The notes under the pieces: model-generated | Seen by the model: only the letters and a program-made list of their open reading frames with translations | Database searches by the model: none | Told to the model about the DNA's origin: nothing | Assembly (NCBI GenBank): GCA_031181105.1 | Contig: JAPSLD010000003.1 | Location: 1-46,368, forward strand | Origin: Isoptericola sp. | GTDB lineage: Bacteria > Actinomycetota > Actinomycetes > Actinomycetales > Cellulomonadaceae | DNA: 46,368 nt | Direction of reading: 5' to 3' | Shown: piece after piece, positions 18,823-27,766 of the stretch | Numbering within the stretch: position 1 is the stretch's first letter | Layout: each line of letters begins with the position of its first letter | Program-made: the position numbers and the translations under genes

Positions 18823-21800
18823 CGGCCGTGCCGACGCTCGCCGCGGCGCTCACCTCGCCCAGGATCACCGCGTCGACCAGGTCGCGGGCCCACGCGAGGA
18901 CCTGGGCGCCGCGCAGCGGTCGTCCGCCGATGCGCGCCGTCGTCGGGAAGGGCACGAGGATCGCCCGGATCGCCGGCTTGAGCACCGTCCCGGGGTAGAG
19001 CCGCCGGAGGCGCAGCTGCGCGGACTCGGGCAGGTCCACGGGCGCGAACCGCACGTGCTTGCCCTGCGCCGTGACGTCGGAGAGCCCGGCCCGGCGCGCG
19101 TGGTTGCGGAAGTCCGCCACCTCGAAGAGGGCGGACGCGACCTCGGGCAGCGTGCCGTAGCGGTCCTCGAGCTCGGCGCGCACCTCCGCGAGCGCGGCGG
19201 CGTCGTGCGCCGCGGCGATCTTCTTGTACGCCTCGAGCCGCAGCCGCTCGGTCGCGATGTACGACTCGGGCAGGTGGGCGTCGACCGGCAGCTCGATGGT
19301 GACGTCGGGGGCCTCCTCCTCCTTCTCGCCGCGGAAGGCCTGCACGGCCTCCCCGACCATCCGCACGTAGAGGTCGAAGCCGACGCCGGCGATGTGGCCC
19401 GACTGCTCGCCGCCGAGCAGGTTCCCCGCGCCGCGGATCTCGAGGTCCTTCATGGCGATCTGCATGCCGGCGCCGAGGTCGGTGTTGGCGGCCATGGTGG
19501 CGAGACGGTCGTGCGCGGTCTCGGTCAGCGGCCGCTCCGGCGGGTAGAGGAAGTAGGCGTAGGCGCGCTCGCGGCCACGGCCCACGCGGCCGCGGAGCTG
19601 GTGCAGCTGCGACAGGCCGAGCATGTCGGCGCGCTCGAGGATCAGGGTGTTGGCGTTCGAGATGTCCAGGCCGGTCTCGACGATCGTGGTGCACACCAGG
19701 ACGTCGAGCTCCTTCTCCCAGAAGCCGCGGATCACCTGGTCGAGCTGGGCCTCGTTCATCTTGCCGTGCGCGACGCCCACACGGGCCTCGGGCACCAGCT
19801 CGCGCAGCCGGGCGGCGGTCCGGTCGATCGTCTCGACCTTGTTGTGCACGTAGAACACCTGGCCCTCGCGCAGCAGCTCGCGCCGCAGGGCAGCGGTGAT
19901 CTGCTTCTCGTCGTACGCGCCGACGTAGGTCAGGACGGGGTGGCGCTCCTCGGGCGGCGTGGCGAGCGTCGACATCTCGCGGATGCCGGTGACCGCCATC
20001 TCGAGCGTGCGCGGGATCGGCGTGGCGGACATCGCCAGCACGTCGACGTTGGTCCGCAGCTGCTTGAGGGTCTCCTTGTGCTCGACGCCGAAGCGCTGCT
20101 CCTCGTCGACGATCACGAGCCCGAGGTCCTTGAACTGCACCGACCCGGTGATCAGCCGGTGCGTGCCGATGACGACGTCGACCGTGCCGTCCTTGAGCCC
20201 CGCGACGACCTCGGCCGCCTCCTTCTCGGACTGGAACCGGCTCAGCGCCTTGACCGTCACGGGGAAACCGGCGTACCGCTCGGAGAACGTGTCGAAGTGC
20301 TGCTGCACCAGCAGCGTCGTCGGCACGAGCACGGCGACCTGCTTGCCGTCCTGCACCGCCTTGAAGGCCGCGCGGATCGCGATCTCCGTCTTGCCGTAGC
20401 CCACGTCGCCGCACACGAGCCGGTCCATCGGGACCGGCTTCTCCATGTCGGCCTTGACCTCCTCGATGGTGGCGAGCTGGTCGGGCGTCTCGACGTACGC
20501 GAACGCGTCCTCGAGCTCGCGCTGCCACGGCGAGTCCGGGCTGAAGGCGTGCCCCTGGGTCGCCATGCGGGCGCTGTAGAGGCGGATGAGCTCCGAGGCG
20601 ATCTGCCGCACGTGCTTGCGGGCCTTCGCCTTGGTGTTCTTCCAGTCGGCCCCGCCCATCTTGTTCAGGCTCGGGGACTCGCCGCCGGTGTACTTGGTGA
20701 CCTGGTCGAGCTGGTCCATCGGCACGAACAGCCGGTCCCCCGGCTGCCCGCGCTTGGACGACGCGTACTCGATGACGAGGTACTCGCGCGTCGCGGCGTT
20801 GGCGCCCGCGCCGAGCGTGCGCTGCACCATCTCGACGAAGCGCCCGACCCCGTGCTGCTCGTGCACGACGAAGTCGCCGGCCTTGAGCTGCAGCGGGTCG
20901 ACGACGTTGCGCCGGCGCGACGGCATCTTGCGCATGTCGCGGGTCGTCGGGCCCTGCCGGCCGGTCAGGTCCGACTCGCTGAAGACGGCGAGCCGCAGCT
21001 CCGGCGCGACGAAGCCCTTGCCGACGAGGGCCGGTGCGACGAGCACGACGCCGCCGTCGGGCTCGTCCGCGAGCTCGCTCACGAGCCGCGCCGCCGTGTC
21101 GGCCGCCGAGAGCTGCTCGACCATCCGCTTGGCGGGGCCGGGACCCTCGGTCGTGAGCACGAGCCGCCAGCCCGCGCGCTGCAGCGACTTGACGTCGTCG
21201 AGCGCCCGCTGCAGGTCTCCTCGGTAGGACTCGACGTCGCGCGCGCCGACCGTGAGGGTGGTGGTGCCGTCGTCCGGCTCGGTGGCGGCCGCGCCGCCGA
21301 TCTCCTCGCCGGCCTCGCCCGACGTCGCCGCGTCGAGGCTGAAGGACGAGAGGGTCCACCAGCCCAGCCCCCGCCGCGCCGCGACCTCGCGCACCTCGGC
21401 GAACGTCGCGAAGCTGGCCGCGGACAGGTCGATCGGCGCCGCGCCGCCGGCCACCGCGCCCGTCCACGCCGCCGCGAGGAACTCCTCCGTCGTGGCCACG
21501 AGGTCGTGGGCCCGACGCCGGACGCGCTCGGGCTCGTCGAGAACGAGCAGCGCGTCCTCGGGCACGAGGTCCAGGACAGGCACCATGCGGTCGGCGAGGA
21601 CCGGCGCGAGCGACTCCATGCCCTCCACCGCGACGCCGGCGGCGAGCCGGTCGAGCATCTCGACCGCGCCGGGCAGCTGCTCGACGAGCGCGGCGGCCCG
21701 CTCGCGAACCTTCTCGGTGAGGAGGATCTCGCGGCACGGGGGCGCCCACAGGCCGTGCTGGGCGACCTCGAGCGACCGCTGGTCCGCGACGGCGAACCAG

Positions 21801-22438
21801 CGGACCTCGGAGACCTCGTCGCCCCAGAACTCGATGCGCAGCGGGTGGTCCTCGGTGGGCGGGAACACGTCGAGGATGCCGCCGCGCACGGCGAACTCGC
21901 CCCGCCGCTCGACCATGTCGACGCGCGAGTACGCCGCGGCGCTGAGGCGGTCCGCGACGTCGGTCAGGTCCGCCGTGCCGCCGGGGTGCAGCTCGACGGG
22001 CTCCAGCTCGCCCAGCCCGTCGACGACCGGCTGCAGCAGCGCCCGCACGGGCATGACGAGCACACGGATCGGGCCGGTCGGGCCGGGCTGGTCGCTCGGG
22101 TGGGCGAGGCGGCGGAACACGGCGAGCCGCTTGGCCACGGTGTCCGCGCGGGGCGAGAGCCGCTCGTGCGGCAGCGTCTCCCACGCGGGCAGCACCGCCA
22201 CGTCGTCGGACCGCTCGTCCGGCAGGTACGCGCGCACGCTCGCGGCGAGCTCGTCGGCGTCCCGCCCCGTGGCCGTCACCACGACGAGCGGGCGCCGCTC
22301 CGCCGCGGCGGCCAGCAGGGGCGGCCGCGCACCCCCGGGACCGACGACGTCGACGAACCCGCGCGCGGCGACGCGCTCGACGGCAGCGGCGGCGCCGGGG
22401 TCGGCGAGCAGGGCTGGGACGATGCCGGTGAGGTTCAT
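18815..22438 (-). CDS. mfd: Transcription-repair coupling factor
   Basis: 1207 aa; RecG-like helicase motifs GDVGYGKTEIAIRAAFKA, VPTTLL, DEEQRFGV, SATPIPRTLEMA, HQLRGRVGRG. Confidence 0.97.
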   Translation of the reverse strand: MNLTGIVPALLADPGAAAAVERVAARGFVDVVGPGGARPPLLAAAAERRPLVVVTATGRDADELAASVRAYLPDERSDDVAVLPAWETLPHERLSPRADTVAKRLAVFRRLAHPSDQPGPTGPIRVLVMPVRALLQPVVDGLGELEPVELHPGGTADLTDVADRLSAAAYSRVDMVERRGEFAVRGGILDVFPPTEDHPLRIEFWGDEVSEVRWFAVADQRSLEVAQHGLWAPPCREILLTEKVRERAAALVEQLPGAVEMLDRLAAGVAVEGMESLAPVLADRMVPVLDLVPEDALLVLDEPERVRRRAHDLVATTEEFLAAAWTGAVAGGAAPIDLSAASFATFAEVREVAARRGLGWWTLSSFSLDAATSGEAGEEIGGAAATEPDDGTTTLTVGARDVESYRGDLQRALDDVKSLQRAGWRLVLTTEGPGPAKRMVEQLSAADTAARLVSELADEPDGGVVLVAPALVGKGFVAPELRLAVFSESDLTGRQGPTTRDMRKMPSRRRNVVDPLQLKAGDFVVHEQHGVGRFVEMVQRTLGAGANAATREYLVIEYASSKRGQPGDRLFVPMDQLDQVTKYTGGESPSLNKMGGADWKNTKAKARKHVRQIASELIRLYSARMATQGHAFSPDSPWQRELEDAFAYVETPDQLATIEEVKADMEKPVPMDRLVCGDVGYGKTEIAIRAAFKAVQDGKQVAVLVPTTLLVQQHFDTFSERYAGFPVTVKALSRFQSEKEAAEVVAGLKDGTVDVVIGTHRLITGSVQFKDLGLVIVDEEQRFGVEHKETLKQLRTNVDVLAMSATPIPRTLEMAVTGIREMSTLATPPEERHPVLTYVGAYDEKQITAALRRELLREGQVFYVHNKVETIDRTAARLRELVPEARVGVAHGKMNEAQLDQVIRGFWEKELDVLVCTTIVETGLDISNANTLILERADMLGLSQLHQLRGRVGRGRERAYAYFLYPPERPLTETAHDRLATMAANTDLGAGMQIAMKDLEIRGAGNLLGGEQSGHIAGVGFDLYVRMVGEAVQAFRGEKEEEAPDVTIELPVDAHLPESYIATERLRLEAYKKIAAAHDAAALAEVRAELEDRYGTLPEVASALFEVADFRNHARRAGLSDVTAQGKHVRFAPVDLPESAQLRLRRLYPGTVLKPAIRAILVPFPTTARIGGRPLRGAQVLAWARDLVDAVILGEVSAAASVGTAAR

Positions 22439-22512
22439 GGGGAGTCCTTCGGGCGCACGACGACGGGTCCGCCTCGTCCCCGGGGCGGGGTGGGCGGACG
22501 TGCGTTCTCAGA

Positions 22513-23784
22513 CTACGACGGCGGACCGACGGTGCCGTTCCCGCTGCCGTTCCCGCTGCCGTTCCCGCTGCCGGTCCCGCTGCGCCGGGCCGTCGCGAGC
22601 CACGCCGCCTGGAGCAGGAGCTCGGCGGCGAAGGGCGGGGTCGGCGAGAGCCACGCGGCCCGCAGCGCCTCGGCGTCGACCAGGTCGTCGTCGAGACCCG
22701 AGCCGTCCCAGTCCCGCGCGAACGCACGTTCCCGGTCGCCCCAGCGGGTGGCGTTGAAGCGCGCCTTCGACGTGCGCGCGAGCACGTCGTCCGGCAGCAG
22801 GTCCCCGAAGAGGCGCCGGAAGACGTCGGTGCGGCCGGCGTAGCCCCACGCACCGCCCTCGGCCGCGAGCGCCCGCACGACGCGCGGCTCGGCGAACGGG
22901 TGCAGGTGGACGACGTCGTGCTCGCGGGCCACGACGTCGAGGTTGTGCATGACGACGGCGGTGGCCCGCGACCGCAGCAGGCGCTCGGTCGCACGGTCCC
23001 AGCGCAGCGGCATCCGCTGGTCGCGCGCGAACCGCGCGGCCGCCGCGTGCGCGACGTCGTCGGGCAGCCACGGCGGGAAGATCGGTCGGTACGCCGCCGC
23101 GGGCACGGTCCAGGCGGGCCGGAGCGCGCCGGGCAGCTCGCGGACGAGCCGGCGCGACGGCAGCCGCCCCGCGGCGAGCGCCCGGCGCAGGTGGTAGAGC
23201 GAGGTGCCGCGCCGCCGCGACAGCAGGTCGTCACCGCCCTCGCCGGTCACGACGACCCGGCCGCGCAGGTGCGACAGGCGCACCGTCGCCCACTGGACCG
23301 ACGCCGGGAACACGAGCCCGCGTCGCTGCAGGCCCGCCGTCGCGGCGTCGCCGAGCAGGCGCTGCTCGTCCGTGACCAGCAGCACCTCGTGCTCGTCGAC
23401 CCGCAGGTGCTCGAGCACGCGCTCCTGCCAGCGGGACTCGTCGCTCTCGACGTCCCCGGGGTACCGGACGGTGAACGGGACCGGGAGGGGAAGTCCCTCG
23501 CGCCGCGCGACGTGGACGGCCACGGCGAGCAGCGCGGAGGAGTCGCGGCCGCCCGAGAAGAGCACGGCCGCCGGTCCCGGGTCGAGCGCCTCGAGCAGGA
23601 CCTGCTCCAGCACGCGCCGGGTCAGCCCGGCCCGCGGACCGGCGAGCGGCGTCGCGGGGGGCGGGGGCGTCCGCCCGAAGATCCACCCGACCGCGAGCTC
23701 GAGGCCGTCGGGCCGGTGGTAGCCGGACGCGCCGACGGCCGGCGCCCCGAGGAGGCGCCGACCGCCGGGTGTCGTCTCGGGCAC
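22513..23784 (-). CDS. Asparagine synthetase-like protein (candidate lasso/RiPP macrolactam synthetase C), lacking an N-terminal glutaminase domain
   Basis: AVLFSGGRDSSALLAVAVH ATP-PPi motif, VVTGEGGDDLLSRRRG; GTG start 7 nt after precursor stop. Confidence 0.85.
   Translation of the reverse strand: MPETTPGGRRLLGAPAVGASGYHRPDGLELAVGWIFGRTPPPPATPLAGPRAGLTRRVLEQVLLEALDPGPAAVLFSGGRDSSALLAVAVHVARREGLPLPVPFTVRYPGDVESDESRWQERVLEHLRVDEHEVLLVTDEQRLLGDAATAGLQRRGLVFPASVQWATVRLSHLRGRVVVTGEGGDDLLSRRRGTSLYHLRRALAAGRLPSRRLVRELPGALRPAWTVPAAAYRPIFPPWLPDDVAHAAAARFARDQRMPLRWDRATERLLRSRATAVVMHNLDVVAREHDVVHLHPFAEPRVVRALAAEGGAWGYAGRTDVFRRLFGDLLPDDVLARTSKARFNATRWGDRERAFARDWDGSGLDDDLVDAEALRAAWLSPTPPFAAELLLQAAWLATARRSGTGSGNGSGNGSGNGTVGPPS
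22535..22582. repeat. 12-bp in-frame tandem repeat ccgttcccgctg (3 copies plus one variant)
   Basis: Encodes GSGNGSGNGSGNG at the extreme C-terminus of the cyclase-like protein. Confidence 0.9.
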
Positions 23785-23791
23785 GTCGTGC

Positions 23792-23971
23792 TCAGGAGAC
23801 GAAGCAGCCGGCCGGGGCGTTCTCCTTGTCCTGGCCGCTGAGGTCGGCCAGCCCGACCTCCTGGTTCGGCTGGTCGTTGTCCGCGCCATAGCCGTACTTG
23901 CACGCCTGGATCGGCAGGAGCGTCATTCCACGCACGGAGCCGACCACAGCGATGGTGGGTCGCCGGTACAT
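23792..23971 (-). CDS. Candidate lasso-class RiPP precursor peptide (59 aa), not in supplied ORF list
   Basis: MYRRPTIAVVGSVRGMTLLPIQACKYGYGADNDQPNQEVGLADLSGQDKENAPAGCFVS; SD GAGGAGGGG before ATG; leader YxxPxI-x3-G-x5-T with canonical spacing; immediately upstream of cyclase. Confidence 0.8.
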   Translation of the reverse strand: MYRRPTIAVVGSVRGMTLLPIQACKYGYGADNDQPNQEVGLADLSGQDKENAPAGCFVS

Positions 23972-24042
23972 GCGACCCCTCCTCTCATCGGTGCCGCCGG
24001 CGGTGCCGGCGTCCTCGCCCCCACAGCCGTGGGTGCCTCTTC

Positions 24043-24117
24043 ACAGTAAGCCGGTGCCCCGCCGCCGGTGATCGCGCCGGAGGACATTCACCCGGACGTC
24101 CGGGGGCTTTCACCCGG
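24043..24117. promoter_or_regulatory. Cluster element site A: TTCACCCGG pair (24087, 24109) between precursor gene and ABC exporter
   Basis: Repeats 22 nt apart; minus-strand -10 TACTGT (24048-24043) 39 nt from proximal repeat; CCCGGACGTCCGGG palindrome at 24091-24104. Confidence 0.7.
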
Positions 24118-24178
24118 CCGGTCCGGGGACAGCGCCGACCCGGCGGGGAACACTGGCGGGAGACGGGAGGAGCCACCC

Positions 24179-26050
24179 GTGGCAGACGACACCGGGACGT
24201 TCGTCGATCCCCTCGACCTCGCCGTCCAGGCGCGCCGGCAGCGGCGTTCCGTGCGCCGCCTCGGCCGGCTCGTCGGGCGCAGCACCCGGCTCGTGTGGGC
24301 GTCGGGACGGGGCCTGTTCGTGGCGCTCGGCGTCCTGCAGGTCGCGACGGCGGCGACACTCGCCGGGCAGGTCCTCGCGGTCGAGGCCTTCCTGACGGCC
24401 GTCCTGGAGGTCGGCGCCGGCGACCCGGTCGGGCCGCTCGTCGGCCCGGTCGCCTGGCTCGCCTCGCTGCTCGCGGCGGCGGCGCTGCTCGGCAGCGTCC
24501 AGGGCTACCTCAGGCGCTTTCTCGGGGACGCGGTGGCGCGGCGCACGCAGCTCGAGATCCTCGACGTCGCGACGCGCGTGAGCCTGCGGGAGTTCGAGCA
24601 CCCGCGGTTCTACGACGCCGTGCAGCGGGTGCAGACGAGCGCGTCCACGCGCCCGATGCAGGTCACCCAGGCGCTCATGACGATCGCCGGCGCGGTCGCC
24701 GTGACGGTCGGCGTGGGTGCGACGCTCGCGGCGATCGACCCGCTCCTGCTCGGGCTGCTCGTGCTCGGCGGCCTGCCGCTGCTGCTGACCAACCGGCAGG
24801 AGAGCCGGCTGGAGTTCGAGTTCACCGTCGCGCAGACGTACCCGCTGCGCGAGCGCGGCTACCTGACCTACCTGCTCACCGGCCGCCCGGAGTCCAAGGA
24901 GGTCCGTGCGTTCGGCCTGGGCGGTCCGTTGCTGCGCCGCCTCGACGCGCTGTGGGGGCGCTACCGCCGCGACCTCGCCCGCCACCTGCGCCGGCGCGCC
25001 GGCCTGAGCCTGGTGGGCAACGCGCTGTCCGCGCTCGTGCTCGGCGCCACCTTCCTCGTCGTCGTGCTGCTGATCGCCCGCGGCCGCATGGGCGTGGCCG
25101 AGGCCGGCGCCGCCGTCGTCGCCATCCGCATGCTGCAGGGCCAGGTGCAGGGCCTGCTGGGTGCCGTGCAGGCGATCTTCGAGGCCGGCCTGTTCCTCGA
25201 CGACGTCGACGCGTTCCTGGCCATGGGCCCCACGGCCGACGACGCGGAGTCCGGGACCCCGGCCCCCGCGGCGTTCGACCGCATCGAGGCCAGGGGCGTG
25301 CGCTTCACCTACCCCGGGTCGGACGTCGAGGCGCTGCGCGGGGTCGACGTCGAGATCCGCAGGGGCGAGGTCGTCGCCCTCGTGGGCGAGAACGGCTCCG
25401 GCAAGACGACGCTCGCCAAGGTGCTGGCGGGCCTCTACGACCCCACCGGCGGAGAGGTCCGGTGGGACGGGACGCCCACGACGGCGCTCGACCGGTCGAG
25501 CGTGCGGTCGCGCGTCGCGGTGATCTTCCAGGACTACGTCCGCTACGCCTTCCCCGCGGACGAGAACGTCGCCGTGAGCGACATCGGCACGGCCCTCGAT
25601 GAGCACCGGGTCCGCAGGGCGGCGGCCGACGCCGGTGCCGACGAGTTCCTGGCGGCGCTCCCCCAGGGCTACGCGACCATGCTGTCCCGGCTCTTCCGCG
25701 GCGGGCAGGACCTGTCGGGCGGGCAGTGGCAGCGCGTCGCGATCGCCCGGGCGTTCTACCGGGACAGCCCGCTGGTGATCCTCGACGAGCCGACGGCCGC
25801 CCTGGACCCGCGCGCCGAGCACGACCTGTACACGTCGCTGCGCCGCGTCCTCGACGACCGCAGCGCGGTGTTCGTCTCGCACCGCTTCTCGTCCGTCCGC
25901 TCCGCCGACCGCATCTACGTGCTCGACGCCGGCCAGGTCGTCGAGCACGGCACGCACGACGAGCTCATGGCGGCCGGCGGCCTGTACGCCGAGCTCTTCA
26001 CGCTGCAGGCCGAGGCCTACCTCTCCCCCGTCCGCACGGACGGGGCCTGA
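24179..26050 (+). CDS. ABC transporter, fused permease and ATP-binding domains (candidate RiPP exporter)
   Basis: TM region then VALVGENGSGKTTLAKVLAGLYDPTGGEVRWDG, LSGGQWQRVAIARAFYRDSPLVILDEPTAALDP; GTG start with GGGAGGAG SD. Confidence 0.92.
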   Translation: MADDTGTFVDPLDLAVQARRQRRSVRRLGRLVGRSTRLVWASGRGLFVALGVLQVATAATLAGQVLAVEAFLTAVLEVGAGDPVGPLVGPVAWLASLLAAAALLGSVQGYLRRFLGDAVARRTQLEILDVATRVSLREFEHPRFYDAVQRVQTSASTRPMQVTQALMTIAGAVAVTVGVGATLAAIDPLLLGLLVLGGLPLLLTNRQESRLEFEFTVAQTYPLRERGYLTYLLTGRPESKEVRAFGLGGPLLRRLDALWGRYRRDLARHLRRRAGLSLVGNALSALVLGATFLVVVLLIARGRMGVAEAGAAVVAIRMLQGQVQGLLGAVQAIFEAGLFLDDVDAFLAMGPTADDAESGTPAPAAFDRIEARGVRFTYPGSDVEALRGVDVEIRRGEVVALVGENGSGKTTLAKVLAGLYDPTGGEVRWDGTPTTALDRSSVRSRVAVIFQDYVRYAFPADENVAVSDIGTALDEHRVRRAAADAGADEFLAALPQGYATMLSRLFRGGQDLSGGQWQRVAIARAFYRDSPLVILDEPTAALDPRAEHDLYTSLRRVLDDRSAVFVSHRFSSVRSADRIYVLDAGQVVEHGTHDELMAAGGLYAELFTLQAEAYLSPVRTDGA

Positions 26051-26066
26051 ACCGGAGGACCCGCGC

Positions 26067-26744
26067 GTGCCGGGTGGGCAGGCAGGCGGCGGCGCCGCGC
26101 GGGCGCCCCGCCGGCGGGCCGTGCTGCTGCCCGTCGTGACGGCCGCCGCGTTCGGCCTCGTCTACGCGCTGGCCGTGCGCACCGGGGCGGGCCAGCGCTG
26201 GGACGCCGGGTCGTTCTCCGACGTCGTCGTGCTGCACGACGCCGCGGGTGGGTTCTTCCGGCTGCTGCGCGACTCGCTGCCGCTCCTCCTGGCGGTCGCG
26301 GTGGTGCCGGCGGGCGTCGCCGTGGCGGCGCGCGCCTGGCGGCGCCTGGCCGCGGCGGCCGTCGTGCTGGCCGTGTCGGCCACCGGGGCGCGGGTGCTGC
26401 GGGACCACGTGCTGACCCGGCCGGACCTCGGTGACAACGGGTACCCCCAGAACAGCTTCCCGAGCGGGCACGTGGCCGTCGCCGCGGCCCTGTGCGTCGC
26501 CTTCGTGCTGCTGTGGCCCGGCGGGGCCGGGCGGGCGGTCGTGGCCTCGTGGGGCACCGTCGCGGCGCTCTCCGCCGTCGCCAACGTCGTCACGTTCGCG
26601 CACCGTCCCGCCGACGTCGTCGGCTCGCTCCTGCTCGTCGGCACGGTGGCCGCGGCGACCGTTCAGGCGCTGCGCCCGGACGCCACCCCGGCGGTCGCCG
26701 TGCCGTGGCGGTCCCGCGGCCGGCCGTCGGACGAGCCGCGGTAG
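26067..26744 (+). CDS. PAP2-superfamily phosphatase (membrane)
   Basis: Multi-TM with NSFPSGHVAVAAAL and TFAHRPADVVGSLL. Confidence 0.8.
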   Translation: MPGGQAGGGAARAPRRRAVLLPVVTAAAFGLVYALAVRTGAGQRWDAGSFSDVVVLHDAAGGFFRLLRDSLPLLLAVAVVPAGVAVAARAWRRLAAAAVVLAVSATGARVLRDHVLTRPDLGDNGYPQNSFPSGHVAVAAALCVAFVLLWPGGAGRAVVASWGTVAALSAVANVVTFAHRPADVVGSLLLVGTVAAATVQALRPDATPAVAVPWRSRGRPSDEPR

Positions 26745-27766
26745 AGCTCCTCGTACCGGTCGACGACGCGCCCGAGGGAGAACTCCTGGGCCCGCACGAG
26801 GCCTGCCCCCGCGAGCGCCGCGCGCCGGTCCGCGTCGTCGAGCAGGTCGGCGAGGGTACGGCCCACCTGGCCCAGCGTGGTCAGCGCGCCCGCGCGGCCC
26901 TCGTCGGTCACGTACCGGGCGCCGACGTTGGGCGTGGCGACGACCGGGAGGCCGCTGGCCATGGCCTCGACGTACGGGATGCCGAAGCCCTCGTAGTCGG
27001 ACGGCAGGCAGAACGCCCAGGCGCGGCGGTACGCGTCGGCCAGGGCCGCGTCGTCCAGGGCGCCCAGCGACCGGACGCCCGGGCCGGGCTCGGCCGGGAC
27101 GTCCCGCGCGACCATCCACAGCCCGGCGCCGGGGTGCCGCGGCAGCACGTCCCGGGCGAACTGGCGGGCGAGCTCCGCGCCGTTCTTGCGGCCGCCCCAC
27201 GTGCCGACGAACAGCACCACGGGGTGGTCGGCACGCCGGGCCGGGTCGGGGCGGAACCGCCCGAGGTCGACGCCGTTGGGCACGACGTCGCGCACCCAGG
27301 GGTACCAGCGCCGGGTCGCGGGCGAGACGACCACGGTGCGGTCGGCCACGACGCTCGCGAGCACCTCGGAGAGCCCCAGCAGCACCATGCGGGCGCGCTC
27401 CTTGGCGCCCCGGATCCGCCGCGCCTCCTCGAAGCACGAGCCGTGCAGCGTGCGGACGTGGCGCGGCGCGCGCCGCCGCCAGAGCCAGTAGTCGTCGCCG
27501 TGGGCGTGGATCACGTCGTAGCCGGACAGGTCCGTCCGGCGCAGCGTCGTCGCGAACCGGAACGTCCGCAGGGACCCGTCGAGCACGACGTGCCGGTGCC
27601 CGTAGGCGGCGCCCGCCACCGGCGGGCACTCGCTGAGCACGTCGACGTGGTGCCCCCGCCGCACGAGCTCGGTCGCGAGCTCGTGCACCTGGTACCCGAT
27701 CCCCTGCTTGCTCGCGCTGGGCAGGTAGTACGAGATCATCGCGACGCGCAGCGGCCGGCCGGTCAC
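26663..27766 (-). CDS. Glycosyltransferase family 4/GT1-like
   Basis: VAMISYYLPSASKQGIGYQVHELATELVRRGHHVDVLS..., VPNGVDLGRF, PSDYEGFGIPYVEAMASGLPVVAT. Confidence 0.92.
   Translation of the reverse strand: MTGRPLRVAMISYYLPSASKQGIGYQVHELATELVRRGHHVDVLSECPPVAGAAYGHRHVVLDGSLRTFRFATTLRRTDLSGYDVIHAHGDDYWLWRRRAPRHVRTLHGSCFEEARRIRGAKERARMVLLGLSEVLASVVADRTVVVSPATRRWYPWVRDVVPNGVDLGRFRPDPARRADHPVVLFVGTWGGRKNGAELARQFARDVLPRHPGAGLWMVARDVPAEPGPGVRSLGALDDAALADAYRRAWAFCLPSDYEGFGIPYVEAMASGLPVVATPNVGARYVTDEGRAGALTTLGQVGRTLADLLDDADRRAALAGAGLVRAQEFSLGRVVDRYEELYRGSSDGRPRDRHGTATAGVASGRSA

Noticed and set aside
19055-22843. 1262-aa plus-strand ORF opposite mfd
   Set aside because: Antisense open frame caused by high GC; composition-biased, no recognisable domains, and mfd on the other strand is unambiguous
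18711-23234. 1507-aa minus-strand ORF
   Set aside because: Out-of-frame shadow of mfd and the cyclase gene; Arg/Ala/Gly-rich low complexity
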